Assembly (NCBI RefSeq): GCF_040412425.1
Contig: NC_089781.1
Span: 48,386,203 to 48,450,202 of the forward strand
From: Macrobrachium rosenbergii
Lineage: Eukaryota; Arthropoda; Malacostraca; Decapoda; Palaemonidae
Length of the DNA: 64,000 nucleotides
Direction of reading: 5' to 3'
The notes below the pieces were generated by a model, which saw nothing but the letters and a program-made list of their open reading frames with translations, was not told where the DNA came from and ran no database searches. The position numbers and the translations under genes are program-made. Numbering within the stretch: position 1 is the first letter of the stretch; each line of letters begins with the position of its first letter. Of the stretch, positions 22,612 to 32,609 are shown piece after piece.

Positions 22612-24691
22612 CTGTAAGTGGACGGGTACATGAGTATGCTGATAAGGCCGCCGGAGTAGGGTGCCGGAGCAGTGTCTTAGGATAATAAATACTGAAAATT
22701 AGACCAGATAGACCCCAACGGAACATACCAGAAGGATAAGGGGTCTACTAGATCATGCAAGATCAAAACAAAATAAAGGGACCACTGGAGTTAATCTGGA
22801 GAAACAGAAGGTCCCAAAGACATGTAAAATTCAAAATTTCAAAAAAAAAAAAAAAAAAAATATAATATAATATATATACATATACATATATATATATAAT
22901 AGGTATACATGCTAGTGAAAGGTCAACTATAAGTAAGAGTTGGGTGTTTCCGCTGTGAGCGGGGAGTCCTGTTACTCTAATACAGTGATGGCGGAGGAGG
23001 TGGTGAGCACCGACCGACCATACACCATACCCACCGGAGTGGTATAAGAAATGAGAGTAACGGAAAGCCCGACTACCTAGCGGAAAATACAAAATTAGCT
23101 AGTGGCGGAAAGATAGATACTTAGGAAAGGGACAACGAGTTCTAAATGAATAGAACGAAGGTAAACGTCAATGGCGTGTGAATAAGACAGAAGACAGTCA
23201 GGTGGAAAACTCTAACTGGCTACATATACAAAATTTTGTCCCTGGAGGTGACGGTCTGGGAGAACGACACCTGGCTGGGGAAAACAACACACTGGTGCTA
23301 GAGGGAGGAAGGGAGGGGACAGGCCAAGGAGAGGGGGACCAGCAGCGGCAGCCAGGGGTGAGTGAGCACACCCGGGCGCCATGAGATCCACCTTTCTTCC
23401 TCTCGATCGGTCGAACATGTATGAACGATTAATGAGAGAGGAGAGAATGGGGACCCTCAAAGGCCAAATGAGCAAGGAAAGGTAAAAAGGAATGGTGAAC
23501 AGGAGTGGGGAGCACCCCCCAGTCACCAAACAAGACCTCGACAGGGTGCCGACGGTAGACCTGGGAAGGTCGGAGAACCCAATAATGAGAGGACAAAACC
23601 AATCAATGCCTTGGTAAGTTAACAAAGTACATGAAACAGCGAACCAAGGGGGAAAGAGCAAGGAGGGGGGAAAGGTGGTAGGAGAGGGGATATACATGAA
23701 GTTGGAAAGCTAACCCGAAGGTGTGGATCGGACAAGGGTAGGCTATGAAGAGAGACCCTCGCTATTCCAGCTTAACCTTACTAGGACTCAACAGTCCAAA
23801 CGGAAAGGCCGAAACAGGAGAGGGAGATAACGCAGGCCCAACACCTCCACCCATAACACAACAAGGGAAGGTACCGACCATGAGGCCCTCCTACACACCT
23901 AACCTTCCTTCCAAGGAAGGGAACAGAACGGCTATAGCCTAACTCCTAGGCTAACCTAACACAGCCGGCTGGCTGAAGGAGGTAGCCCAGGATCAAAAGG
24001 TATCTACCAGACTAGCCTAAAAAGTTAACCAACCTAGGCAAAAATAAAATAATTCAATAATTCAAATAATCATAAAGACACATGTAGAAGGGAGGACCAA
24101 ACCCAACGCGATATGAGCGTGGAGGGAAAATGGCCGACCTTCAACAAAAAAACAAAGGACATAATCCTGTAAATATCAAAAACATCCGTGCGCTTAGGCC
24201 TAAAATAAACCTAATAAGCATAACTGTACCATCTCAAAGAATATACCCAAAAGCTGGAGGAGGTGAGGGTCCAAAATACAACACATATAAGAATTGATAA
24301 AGAGCGGATAGGCCGAGGGGGAAACTCGTAGCCTAAGCGACAAGGACCCGAACTTCCCCAGGAAGGGTAACACAACAATAAATAATAATGCCAAATTGAA
24401 TATAGGATAAGCATAATACAAAACATAAGAAAATGAAGGGGAACGAAGCCCCGACATAAAAATCCTGCACCAAGACTGAAGGTCACATGAGGCCGGGAGA
24501 AGGTGGGACGAGGCGTGGCGTTATAAACCCCCTAATTATTAAATTAGAGGGAAATAAGGAGCCTCAACCGCCTAAAATAAAATAAAGAGATGGTACTCAA
24601 CTTAGGTGATGAAGAATCCTGGGAGGATGCCATTAAGCCAAGAAAAATAAGGCACAAAAGAGCGCACACAGAAAAGGCTAACAAAAGCGAG
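22612..24691 (-). other. Long non-coding leader of element 2
   Basis: About 2.1 kb between the 5' terminal repeat and the gag start, with no conserved frame. It contains an A20 tract (22,841-22,860) followed by a TA-rich run. It ends at the gag start with CTTACAG, a probable splice acceptor. The same leader position is about 2 kb in elements 1 and 3 but the sequences have little in common. Confidence 0.7.
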
Positions 24692-24996
24692 CGTGCTAAA
24701 AATGGAATGGCTAAGGTGGCGCTGGTTTGTTTACAGTCCGCTGAGCGGTGCGGGCGTTTGTATCGGCACCTCACTCGGTGGGACTTTTGACATTGGGAAT
24801 GTTTACAGGGCGGAGGCCTGTGATTGTGACAATCTCACCCTTTCTCATACACGACTCCATTTCATGGAGCTCAGACTGGGGTAGTAACTCCAGCTTGGCA
24901 TTTAGCTTTTCTCTGGTATATTTAGCAATAGCTTTACCTAGAAATAAGTGCTGAATGGTTATTTCACTGGCTGACACAGGTCGGATAACCCAGAAA
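24692..24996. repeat. Inverted terminal repeat, 5' end of element 2
   Basis: The inverse of 16,661-16,983 (about 300 bp, high identity). The outer end reads GCTGACACAGGTCGGATAAC then CCAGAAA. The palindrome-like TCACTGGCTGA is at 24,964-24,974. Confidence 0.9.
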
Positions 24997-26980
24997 GTCT
25001 ATTTTAATATAGATTTATGCTACGGGATGGTTAACTAACTGATATTTGTGTTCTAAGCAAGTACTCCATGTTTTCCGCCGTGACTTGTCACTGAAATCTC
25101 GTTGTGTCACACAATTATGGAAAACAATATGAGCGAAATAGAGTTCGGGGTTTGATATAGCTCATCTCTCAAATCACCCATAGGCAGTAACCAAATAATG
25201 GAAACCTAAAATATGAGAAACCATGAACCGGAGTGGTTAATTGGACAATAACATACGAGAAACCCGACTAGTCTATGGAGACTCCGTCCGCCCCAACAGG
25301 TGTTGTACAAAATACCTTTAAAACAACTAATTCTGACTGTATTGTAATTCCTATTTGCTTTCACGGAACAGTGTTTGAAATCCAGCTACTAACTACTATA
25401 AGTAATTAGTAGCAGCTATCAGACAGCCGAACTAGTCTTCCGGAAAGGGAAAGAGATGAGTGGCGGAAACCAGGCGGAACGGCCAGGTCAGGTGGATGCC
25501 CTCCCATGCAACCTCCTTTGGAGGTGCCGAACAGCGATCGGCTTTTCCTCTTACTGATGGTTCAGGAGGATGTCGCCCAGGCAACGCCGCCAGATTCTAA
25601 TCGTTCAGGTAAAAAGGACAGGCTATATACACGACAAAGCAGGAGGTTAAACCTCTTGTTCCTAGCCTACCCTCCAAAACCAAAGCTTTGGCCAGGTCAG
25701 GAAGGCTAGGAATGTACAGGTGTGGGGAGAGAAGAACAGAGCTAACCTAGCCTCACCTCCAAAACCGAATTGGCCTGGTCAGGTGGCTGGGGTATGAATT
25801 GAGGAGCTTCTCACTATCCCAACCTCACCCTCCAAAAACCTAACGGCCTGGATAAAGGTGTGAATGAGGAACTCTCTCATTAGCCTAACCTCACCCTCCA
25901 AAAACCTAACGGCCTGGTCAGGTGGGCTAAGTGTGAATGACGAACTCTCTCACTAGCACTAGCCTCACCCTCCAAAACCTAACAGCCTGGTCAGGTGGGC
26001 TGAACCGCGTGTGAATGAGGACTCTCTCACTAGCCTAACTTCACCCTCCAAAACCGTGAAACGGCCTGAAGTCAAGTTAGCTAGGTAGCCTGAGCATCGT
26101 GTAAAAGGCGCATGTCATGCCTAGCCTAACCCTCCAAAAGATCACGGTCTGGTCATTTTAGGCCAGGGTAGTAACTACCTATTAGTACCATCCTTGTTAC
26201 CAGAACAAATATAATATAATGGTAACCACCCATGATGGGTTAGCCTAAAGATATATATAAACATAAATGAAAGAATGGCAGAGAAGGAACCCGAAAATCA
26301 TTCATAGGTTTCAAAGGGACCAAGGTGGATACCTCTGACAATCGAATCAAACATAATACACATAAGCTATAATCATGATAAAAATAATAACACCATCGAG
26401 AAGGCACCAACTCACTGGTGAAGGAAAGGAAACTAATAAAAAGACTCAAATTCTATGATCAGAAATAATTGAGCCTGGCTCAAGCCATGATACAAAGGTT
26501 CCATTGCCTCTTCACCAGCGATTGGGTAAATTCTCCAAAATATGCTCTAAAACCGAAATGGAGTAAAATTGGATGGTATCTAGCAGAAATTCGTTCTGCT
26601 AATGCGGAGACTGAAGGTCGAAAACGCAACAGAGGCAAGCATAGCCTATGCACCTGGTAAACATATATTGCATACAGTTCATAAAAACTGTGCCTCTCGC
26701 GTTCATAAACCAATCAGAAATAATACTCAACTTAGATGGTGTGATATCCTCACGGGATGACATGATTAAAGCCGAAATTCGATTGAAAACACTAAAAGAA
26801 AAAAGGACACGGTGCTCACGTGTTGTGCTAAGTTTTGGAATGAAGATGGTGCGAGTGGTAGGTGGCAGCAAACGGGAGCCAGGTAGAACAGCTCTCCCCA
26901 TGTTGGGGGCTTTGAGAATGGAGAGATCTGTTGGGCAAAGGATCTGTGATAGTGGCTACCACTTGTTTTAATGCATACCG
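24997..26980 (-). other. Leader of element 1, right of the nested insertion
   Basis: The first bases (TCTATTTTAATATAGATTTA) continue the interrupted tandem unit of element 1. No coding frame with a known motif is present. It contains the 70-bp tandem array listed separately. Confidence 0.7.
25660..26160. repeat. Tandem repeat in the leader of element 1, unit about 65-75 bp
   Basis: About seven units built on CTAACCTCACCCTCCAAAAC, then CTAACGGCCTGGTCAGGTGG and GTGTGAATGAGGAACTCTCT. Units near 25,830-26,040 are well kept and the outer ones decay. Elements 2 and 3 lack this array in their leaders. Confidence 0.85.
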
Positions 26981-27122
26981 GACCACCTTTGTCAGTGATC
27001 GATCCAGGGTAGTAACCTGGCTTTATGGATAGCTTTTTCTCTGGTATATTTAGCAATATTTATACCTAGAAATGTGTGCTATTGGAACCATTTCACTGGG
27101 TGACACAGGTCGAGCCCAGAAA
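26980..27122. repeat. Terminal repeat, 5' end of element 1
   Basis: It shares with elements 2 and 3 the phrases TCCAGGGTAGTAACC-like, TTTTCTCTGGTATATTTAGC and CCTAGAAAT, then CACTGGGTGACACAGGTCG and CCCAGAAA at the tip. The palindrome-like TCACTGGGTGA is at 27,093-27,103. Its partner repeat is lost in or beyond the N gap. Confidence 0.8.
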
Positions 27123-27231
27123 TTATATTATTGCTAATAGAATCTCACCCTGAGTTGGTCTCTTACCCTGTTGTCACGCCCATACACTTACGATAAAGTT
27201 AGCCCATTTCATACTGGTGTATGTTCTGCTC

Positions 27232-27700
27232 AATAGATTAGTCCAGTAGAATTTGGGCAAAAATGGCTAACCTAGAAAAATTTAGATAAATTTACAATAT
27301 ACTTTTTCTAAATCAGAATTTTATGAGTTTTTCGATGGTGCATCTCGTCACTTTGTATCTGTTAAGAAATTTATGAAGCAAAATATAAAGGAACGTCAGC
27401 AAAAATTTTTGTCACCAAAATTATGTGTTAATGAACTTCAAATTATTATAACTTAGGAAGTATTGAGTTAGAACAACGATTCACCCACCTAAATGTAGCT
27501 CATGATGAACACTTTCTTTTGATATTAGATATTATATCATTGAGGTTAATTTCAAGGTAACTAAAGGTCATAAAATATTTGACTGTGCAAACTTTTTTCA
27601 TATTACATTTGCATTAAAAGTTCCTCTTAATACTAAAACATTTTAAATTTCACAACAACATATGCTACTTTATTTTCTTATTTCAGGGACCTAAGAATGA
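27232..27700. repeat. Left terminal inverted repeat of the PIN-gene unit
   Basis: Aligns to the reverse complement of 40,300-40,915 over most of its length, with many substitutions and indels. Identity is highest at 27,300-27,385, and weaker but traceable matches (GTAGCTCAT, ACTAAAGGTC) continue to about 27,590. Confidence 0.7.
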
Positions 27701-27749
27701 TTAAACATGCCTAAAGTATGATGGAAGCAGTGCCTGATTAAGAGAGAAA

Positions 27750-28549
27750 GTGTGTGTTTATTGTGGAGATGGCTCCAGAGATGGTGATCCAGTTTGAATC
27801 ATGTTCCAGATTTCAGGGTGGTGATGGCAGAAAACTTCCCTTAGATACCATAACTGAACCTGCCACAAAACTAAAATTGGATATCTTAGCCACAAAGTTA
27901 AATGAGCACAAACAGCATCATGTGCCAACTTATATACACTTGTCTTGTCAAACTCTCCTAAAAAAACAAATCATTTTGCAAAACGTGAAAAAAAGCCAGG
28001 CTCTTCTAAGCATATTTCAAGATCAGAAGTTCAAAAATTTTATTTTAAAGGTCAGTGTTTCTCTCCTGTGGAAAAGCCTGTAAAATTTTTGCTCTAAAAC
28101 ATCGATACAGACGAGACTTTGAGGAAGTATCCACAAATGATACAAAAATCTTCATTAAGACCCTTGAGTTATGTAAGGTTAGAGAGGATAATTTTGCAAA
28201 AATATAAAAAGAAGGCTTTTGAGTTTTTAGTGATCTTGTTGCAGCAAAGGACCTACATATCATAAGTCGTGCAGGTCAAGTTTTGAAAATCCTCTACCTA
28301 AGTATTCATCGAAAAGGAAGACCTAAACCTAATACTAAAAGTTGATGCTTTTGAAAAGACATGTCAGATTTTGGAGGATGATATGGTATTACATACTGTT
28401 AAAGAATTTCAATAACTCATCGTAAAAAACAAAGTGAAGAGGTTCACTGCATAAAAATGACTAAAATTAAAACTGATTTGTCTATAGAGCAAATTTTGAT
28501 GAGGTCTTTAAAAGGAAGAGGAGGAGTCATTGCTAAAGGTAAATAACAG
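27750..28549 (+). pseudogene. PIN-like/Cys-rich gene, N-terminal remnant (interrupted by element 3)
   Basis: Degenerate coding sequence with stops and frameshifts. Visible pieces are CVYCGDGSRDGDPV (from about 27,752, a C-x2-C-G knuckle), GQCFS then CGKACK across a frameshift (about 28,050-28,085, a second Cys cluster), and YHKSCRSSFENPLPKYSSKR (about 28,258-28,318). The last resembles a YHxxCxxxF step I remember from a large family of uncharacterised animal proteins. A 109-codon frame (27,754-28,083) runs across this region in the wrong phase. The body stops at AAATAACAG (28,549), where element 3 is inserted, and resumes at 36,906. The function of the intact family is unknown to me; zinc binding by the N-terminal cysteines is inferred. 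Confidence 0.5.
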
Positions 28550-28550
28550 A

Positions 28551-28893
28551 AAAGGGATTTTGACAAAGGAAAAATCTATTTCTGAGGGAGGCCCCGTGTC
28601 ACCCAGTGAAATTCCATACTAACACGAATTTCTAGGTTAAATATTGCTAAATATACCAGAGAAAAAGGCTTTCAGGAATGCTGGAGTTACTACCCCAGAT
28701 CGAAAGTGTCTTCCATAATGAAGACGTCGGTATAACCAAGGGTGAGTGAAAGAATCACAACCACAGAGCCACACTCGATAGACATCCCCATGTCAAAATC
28801 CCCTGGGAAGAGTAGGGAGCCGTTCCAGCCCCTACACTCACCCGCCAGATGATGACTCCAGCGCCATCTACACTCATTCCAGACTAGCACCAC
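28551..28893. repeat. Inverted terminal repeat, 3' end of element 3
   Basis: The inverse of 36,589-36,905, for example ATAATGAAGACGTC, CCACACTCGATAGACATCCC and CTACACTCACCCGCCA. The palindrome-like TCACCCAGTGA is at 28,599-28,609. Confidence 0.9.
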
Positions 28894-28941
28894 CCCCAGG
28901 CTTGGCATGTGCAAGTAGGGGGCAAAACCAACTTCTGGGAG

Positions 28942-29032
28942 GGTCACCGGGTGACACGGGCCTCCTCAGAAATAGATTTTTCCTTTGTCAAAATCCCTTT
29001 TCTGAGTTCAGCCCGTGTCACCCGGTGAAATA
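28942..29032. repeat. Internal complementary region (ICR) of element 3
   Basis: TCACCGGGTGACACGGGCCT through TTTGTCAAAATCCC complements the 3' tip. TTTTCTGAGTTCAGCCCGTG and TCACCCGGTGAAAT complement the 5' tip. The predicted circle joint is CTCAGAAAAGGGATT. Confidence 0.9.
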
Positions 29033-29540
29033 GTGACAGAGAATCATGCCAAGAATGCAAGGCTACAGAAGAAAAATAAAAGGTGATCTGAACAAAAAAA
29101 CAGGCTATGAAAAAATATATTTAATTATTATATCTCTCTATAGAAAAATAGGTTCAATAACAGGTAAGTACATGAACTTAATCTTAAGAGTAATGTACAA
29201 AAATAGGAAGTAATGCATAATGCAAAATACAGGTGGAATAAGGTACACCCAATAAGATAAAGACATAAACAAGTAAACTTAAACTTACACCTAAGAACAA
29301 AGAGAGACATTTACAACATCAGAAATTTTGAGGTACATGGAGCAAAATAAAAACAGCTCCAGTACCCCTAGGATAATCCAAATTCACAGCATATTAACAT
29401 ACAATCACCAAGATAAATTAATAATAAGGGCAATAATAATATCAATTATGAGGAGCAAGGCAGTGAGGCATGATTGATCCAGAAAGCAGGCAGAGAAATA
29501 AATGAGGCAGGCGGGGGGGGGAAAAGGATAAGGATTAAGG
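29033..29540. other. AT-rich spacer of element 3 between ICR and recombinase
   Basis: About 500 bp without a conserved frame. The corresponding spacer in element 2 (17,129-17,470) is also AT-rich. A run of nine G at 29,513-29,521 is notable. Confidence 0.5.
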
Positions 29541-29559
29541 ATAATTAAGGTGGGGGGAT

Positions 29560-30560
29560 GATACTCCCCACAGCCACTGCAGAAAATTTCAGGGCTTCGA
29601 GTGATTTTAAATAATGGCGTTTAAACACTAGAGGTGATTTCCATCCCGTATACTTGGTAAGTTCAGCAAAATCCATATTATGAAAATAGTTGGTAGAGTA
29701 GCTACCTGACGGATATCATGAACCTTAGGAAATGAATCCGGGTTGGTTTGTTTAATAAAATATAGAATTTGCTGTCTTATAGCATTCAGTGAAAGAGTTC
29801 CACCTTTCTCCTGATAAAAAGAGGACCCGACTTACACTGTGGAGTTCTTTGCAGGTAAGACTTTAAGGTATAGACTGGACATAAGGACTGGTCCTGTGGA
29901 AGAGGCACCACCTTCCAAGGGGACCACCTGTCCTGAGGGTCTTCATTTTTAGCTAAAAATCTATGATCAGGGAAAGGAGGACTTCTCCGGACGGGAGGAA
30001 ATTAACATAATCATCACCTCTAGTGAGAGCCGATAGCTCTGAAATTCTGGCACCTGAAGCCAAGCTAATGAGAAATAAGGTTTTCCTTAACAGATCCATA
30101 TAAGAGCACTGTGAGTTGTCAATATCAGATGCTAACTTAAGAACATCGTTGAGGAACCACGTAACAGAATGTGGGCGTGTTACTTGGTCTCAAACGAGCA
30201 CATGCTCTAGGGATGGATGAAAAGTATGAATCTGTAAGGTCAATTTTAAAACCATACAAAAATACCTTCTTCAAGGCTGATTTAGCTGTAGTAATAGTGG
30301 CCGGAGCAAGGCCTTTTTCAAACAATGATCTAAAGAAAGTAACTGCTAGGTTAGTAGTCATAGTTTGAGCTTCAGATGCCTTCAAAAAGGATGCTAATTT
30401 TTGACTGCTGAATCATACTTGTCTGAGAGTAGATCTCTCTTATCAGATTCTAAAAACAGAGTGTTAACAGGGTCAATGTTTGCTCCCTTTTTGCAGCAAA
30501 CTTTACAAAGTCCATAAAACTAGGGCATTCTGAATTCTTAAGGAAGCTGACACAGTCTTG
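29560..30560 (-). pseudogene. DIRS element 3 tyrosine recombinase (broken)
   Basis: This is the integration enzyme of the element. The best frame (30,385-30,137) reads TTAKSALKKVFLYGFKIDLT then YFSSIPRACARLRPS. After a frame change the catalytic domain gives LLRKTLFLISLASGARISEL (about 30,045-30,105) with its arginine. The second box is damaged: where element 2 has VHDIRAVA, this copy carries stops and a frame change near 29,700-29,730, so the H-x-x-R pair cannot be read. TKYTGWKSPLVFKRHYLKSL (about 29,605-29,665) keeps the tyrosine. The gene lies between RNase H and the ICR. It is clearly inactive as assembled. Confidence 0.88.
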
Positions 30561-30829
30561 GTTTGTACTACTTGGGTCAATCTGGGATTGGGAATCTGAT
30601 GACACCGCAACTTGAGCTCCTGAAGCAGAGGGAACCAGTTGCTCTTTGGCCAATGGGAGCTATCAGAGCCAGTTGGCCTTTGAATGACCTGAGTTTGTGT
30701 AGTACTTTCAACATGTTTATTGGGGAAACAAGTAGATCCTCTCCCAATTGTTCCAGTCTATGGTCATCGCATCTGTGGCATAAGCCTGAGGGTCCAGGTT
30801 GGGAGCCACATAACAGGAAGCTTGTAGAT

Positions 30830-32330
30830 TGCTCTCCGTCGCGAACAGATCCACTTGGAGTCCCGGAACCCGGTGGCAAATCCAATTGAATGACTCTCCG
30901 TCCAGAGACCACTCCGTCTCCAACGGAGTGGTCCTGGACAGGGAATCCGCCACCATGTTCTGCACCCCGCTAGGTGGGTGGCTGACAGATGCCAGCCGTG
31001 CTTGTTCGCCAGGGAGAAGATAGCTACCATCACCTGGTTTACGCGACCTGATTTGGAGCCGCCCCTGTTGATGCAATGAACCACCACGGCGCTGTCCAAC
31101 ACCAGCCTGATGTGAATCTGGCTGGGGGCGGATTTTCTTTAGAGTTAGAAACACTGCCATAGCTTCCAAGGTGTTTATATGGAACTGTTGAAACATTGTA
31201 GACCATGTTCCTTGTACTTTTTGTTTTGGCGAATACCCTCCCCTGCCACTTAGTGAAGCGTCTGTGTGAATTACCAGCGCCGGAGGAGGGAATTGAAGCG
31301 GGACTGACTTTGACAGGCCCTGACTGTGGACCAAGGCCGCAGTCTCGTCTTCAAGATTCGTGGAATGGAAGAGATCCTGTCTCTGAGCCTGACATTGGCC
31401 TGTCTCCGCCACACTCTGTTTATGTCTTTTAGCTTCGCTTTTAAGAGCAGGTCCGTCACTGAGGCAAATTAAAGGGAGCCGAGGATTCTCTCTTAGGACC
31501 GGCGGGATGGTGCTTTGTCCTTCAAAAATTTTCTGGTAATGGAGGCTATCTCCTTCCATTTGGACGGCGGGAGGGATAGTCTGTGACGAGGACAGGTCCC
31601 ACTGGAGGCCCAGCCACTGAAACCGGGACTCCGGAGTCAGCGGGACTTCTCCTGTTCAGCTGAAAGCCCCAACGACTCCAGGAACTTGATGACTATGGCC
31701 GTAGCCTTCGGCACTCTTGAACTGTTGGGGCCCAGATTATCCAATCATCCAGGTACGCTGCTAGGGAGATCCTGGGACCGGAGCTGCTGAACTACTGTTT
31801 CCGCCAGCTTTGTAAATATCCTGGGGGCTATATTGAGACCGAAAGGCATGACCCTGAAGGAGTAGGCTTTCCCAGAGTCTGAAACCCAGGAAGGGAGAGA
31901 AGTTCCGCGCAACCGGGACGTGATAGTAAGCGTCTGAAAGATCGATAGAGGTGGTGACGGCTCCACGCGGAAGAGAGTCCGCATTTGAGCCACAGTAAGC
32001 ATGCAAAACTTGTCGCATTTTATATAAAGATTTAGATGCGACAGATCTAGAATCACTCTTTGCTGACCGGAATCTTTCTTTGGGACAGTGAACAACCTGC
32101 CCTGATATTTGAGGTGCCTTACTTTCTTTATTGCTCTCTTGTTGAGCAGTTCCGTCACATAGTCCTGTAGGGCTCTGGAGGGGGGTTGGTAAAACCTGAT
32201 CAGGGGAGGGGGATCCTTGATCCAGCTCCAACCCAGACCCTTGGACACAATGCTGTGTGCCCAAGGACTGAAGGACCACTGGTCTCTGAACCAGTAAAGG
32301 CAACCACCTACCTGACTGGTCTCAGTGGGA
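30830..32330 (-). pseudogene. DIRS element 3 reverse transcriptase/RNase H (broken)
   Basis: The longest continuous RT frame in the window starts upstream at 32,533 and runs to 31,745: FRDQWSFSPWAHSIVSKGLG, RAIKKVRHLKYQGRLFTVPK, QQRVILDLSHLNLYI and FRVMPFGLNIAPRIFTKL. The SIDLSDAYYHVPV motif between them lies in a second frame. YLDDW is at 31,741-31,755. RNase H (31,300-30,880) shows HTDASLSGRGGYSPKQ, where an expected Trp is Arg, then LEAMAV, LDSAVVVHCINRG and VADSLSRTTPLE, with frame changes near 31,120. The order and similarity match elements 1 and 2. The product would be the element's replication enzyme. Confidence 0.92.
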
Positions 32331-32609
32331 GGAAGCGGGTTTGTTTCCTCTACCACGTCCAGGTTTTCCTCTGGAGGCAGAGCCAGGTTTGCCTCTGTAT
32401 GGGGCTCGACCTCTTCCCCCCTTGCGCTCCTATTAAGGCCGTGAAAGAACCCACGGCCCTCATAGGTAGGGTTGTATGCCGGAGAGGAGACGTCACGAGG
32501 TGCAGCAAGGGATTGGGCTGGTTGAACCAGCACGTATTGTTGGGGTTGAGCCTTGGAGGTGGAGGGTTGGCCACCGCCGAGACTGGGACAGCCTGAACGA
32601 CCGTCTGGT

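Larger units (their letters stand above)
16661..24996 (-). mobile_element. DIRS-like retrotransposon element 2, full length, nested in element 1
   Basis: About 8.3 kb with both termini. Inverted terminal repeats lie at 16,661-16,983 and about 24,692-24,996. The internal complementary region (17,034-17,128) joins the complements of the two outer ends. The minus-strand order is leader (24,690-22,612), gag (22,611-about 20,580), RT/RNase H (about 20,250-18,800), tyrosine recombinase (about 18,560-17,490). This is the layout known from DIRS-1. Left junction GCAAAA|AAGGATTTTG, right junction CCCAGAAA|GTCTATT, and empty site GCAAAAGTCTATT show insertion without a target duplication beyond shared A. 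Several frameshifts mean it is probably not autonomous now. Confidence 0.93.
12525..27122 (-). mobile_element. DIRS-like retrotransposon element 1, gap-truncated and split by element 2
   Basis: Its pieces are 12,525-16,660 and 24,997-27,122. Read on the minus strand from the right, it has a terminal repeat (about 26,980-27,122), a leader of about 2 kb, gag exon 1 (16,351-16,181), gag exon 2, reverse transcriptase (YLDDW at 13,412-13,426) and RNase H, which is cut by the N gap. The recombinase and the other end are not visible. Element 2 lies between 16,660 and 24,997. A 236-bp tandem duplication inside element 1 preserves the empty insertion site. The right end reads GACACAGGTC then CCCAGAAA, like element 2. 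Frameshifts in gag and RT show it is inactive. Confidence 0.9.

Noticed and set aside
23178..24774. Open frames in the DIRS leader (for example 23,212-23,697 minus)
   Set aside because: Not conserved between the three elements and without motifs; the leader is treated as non-coding.
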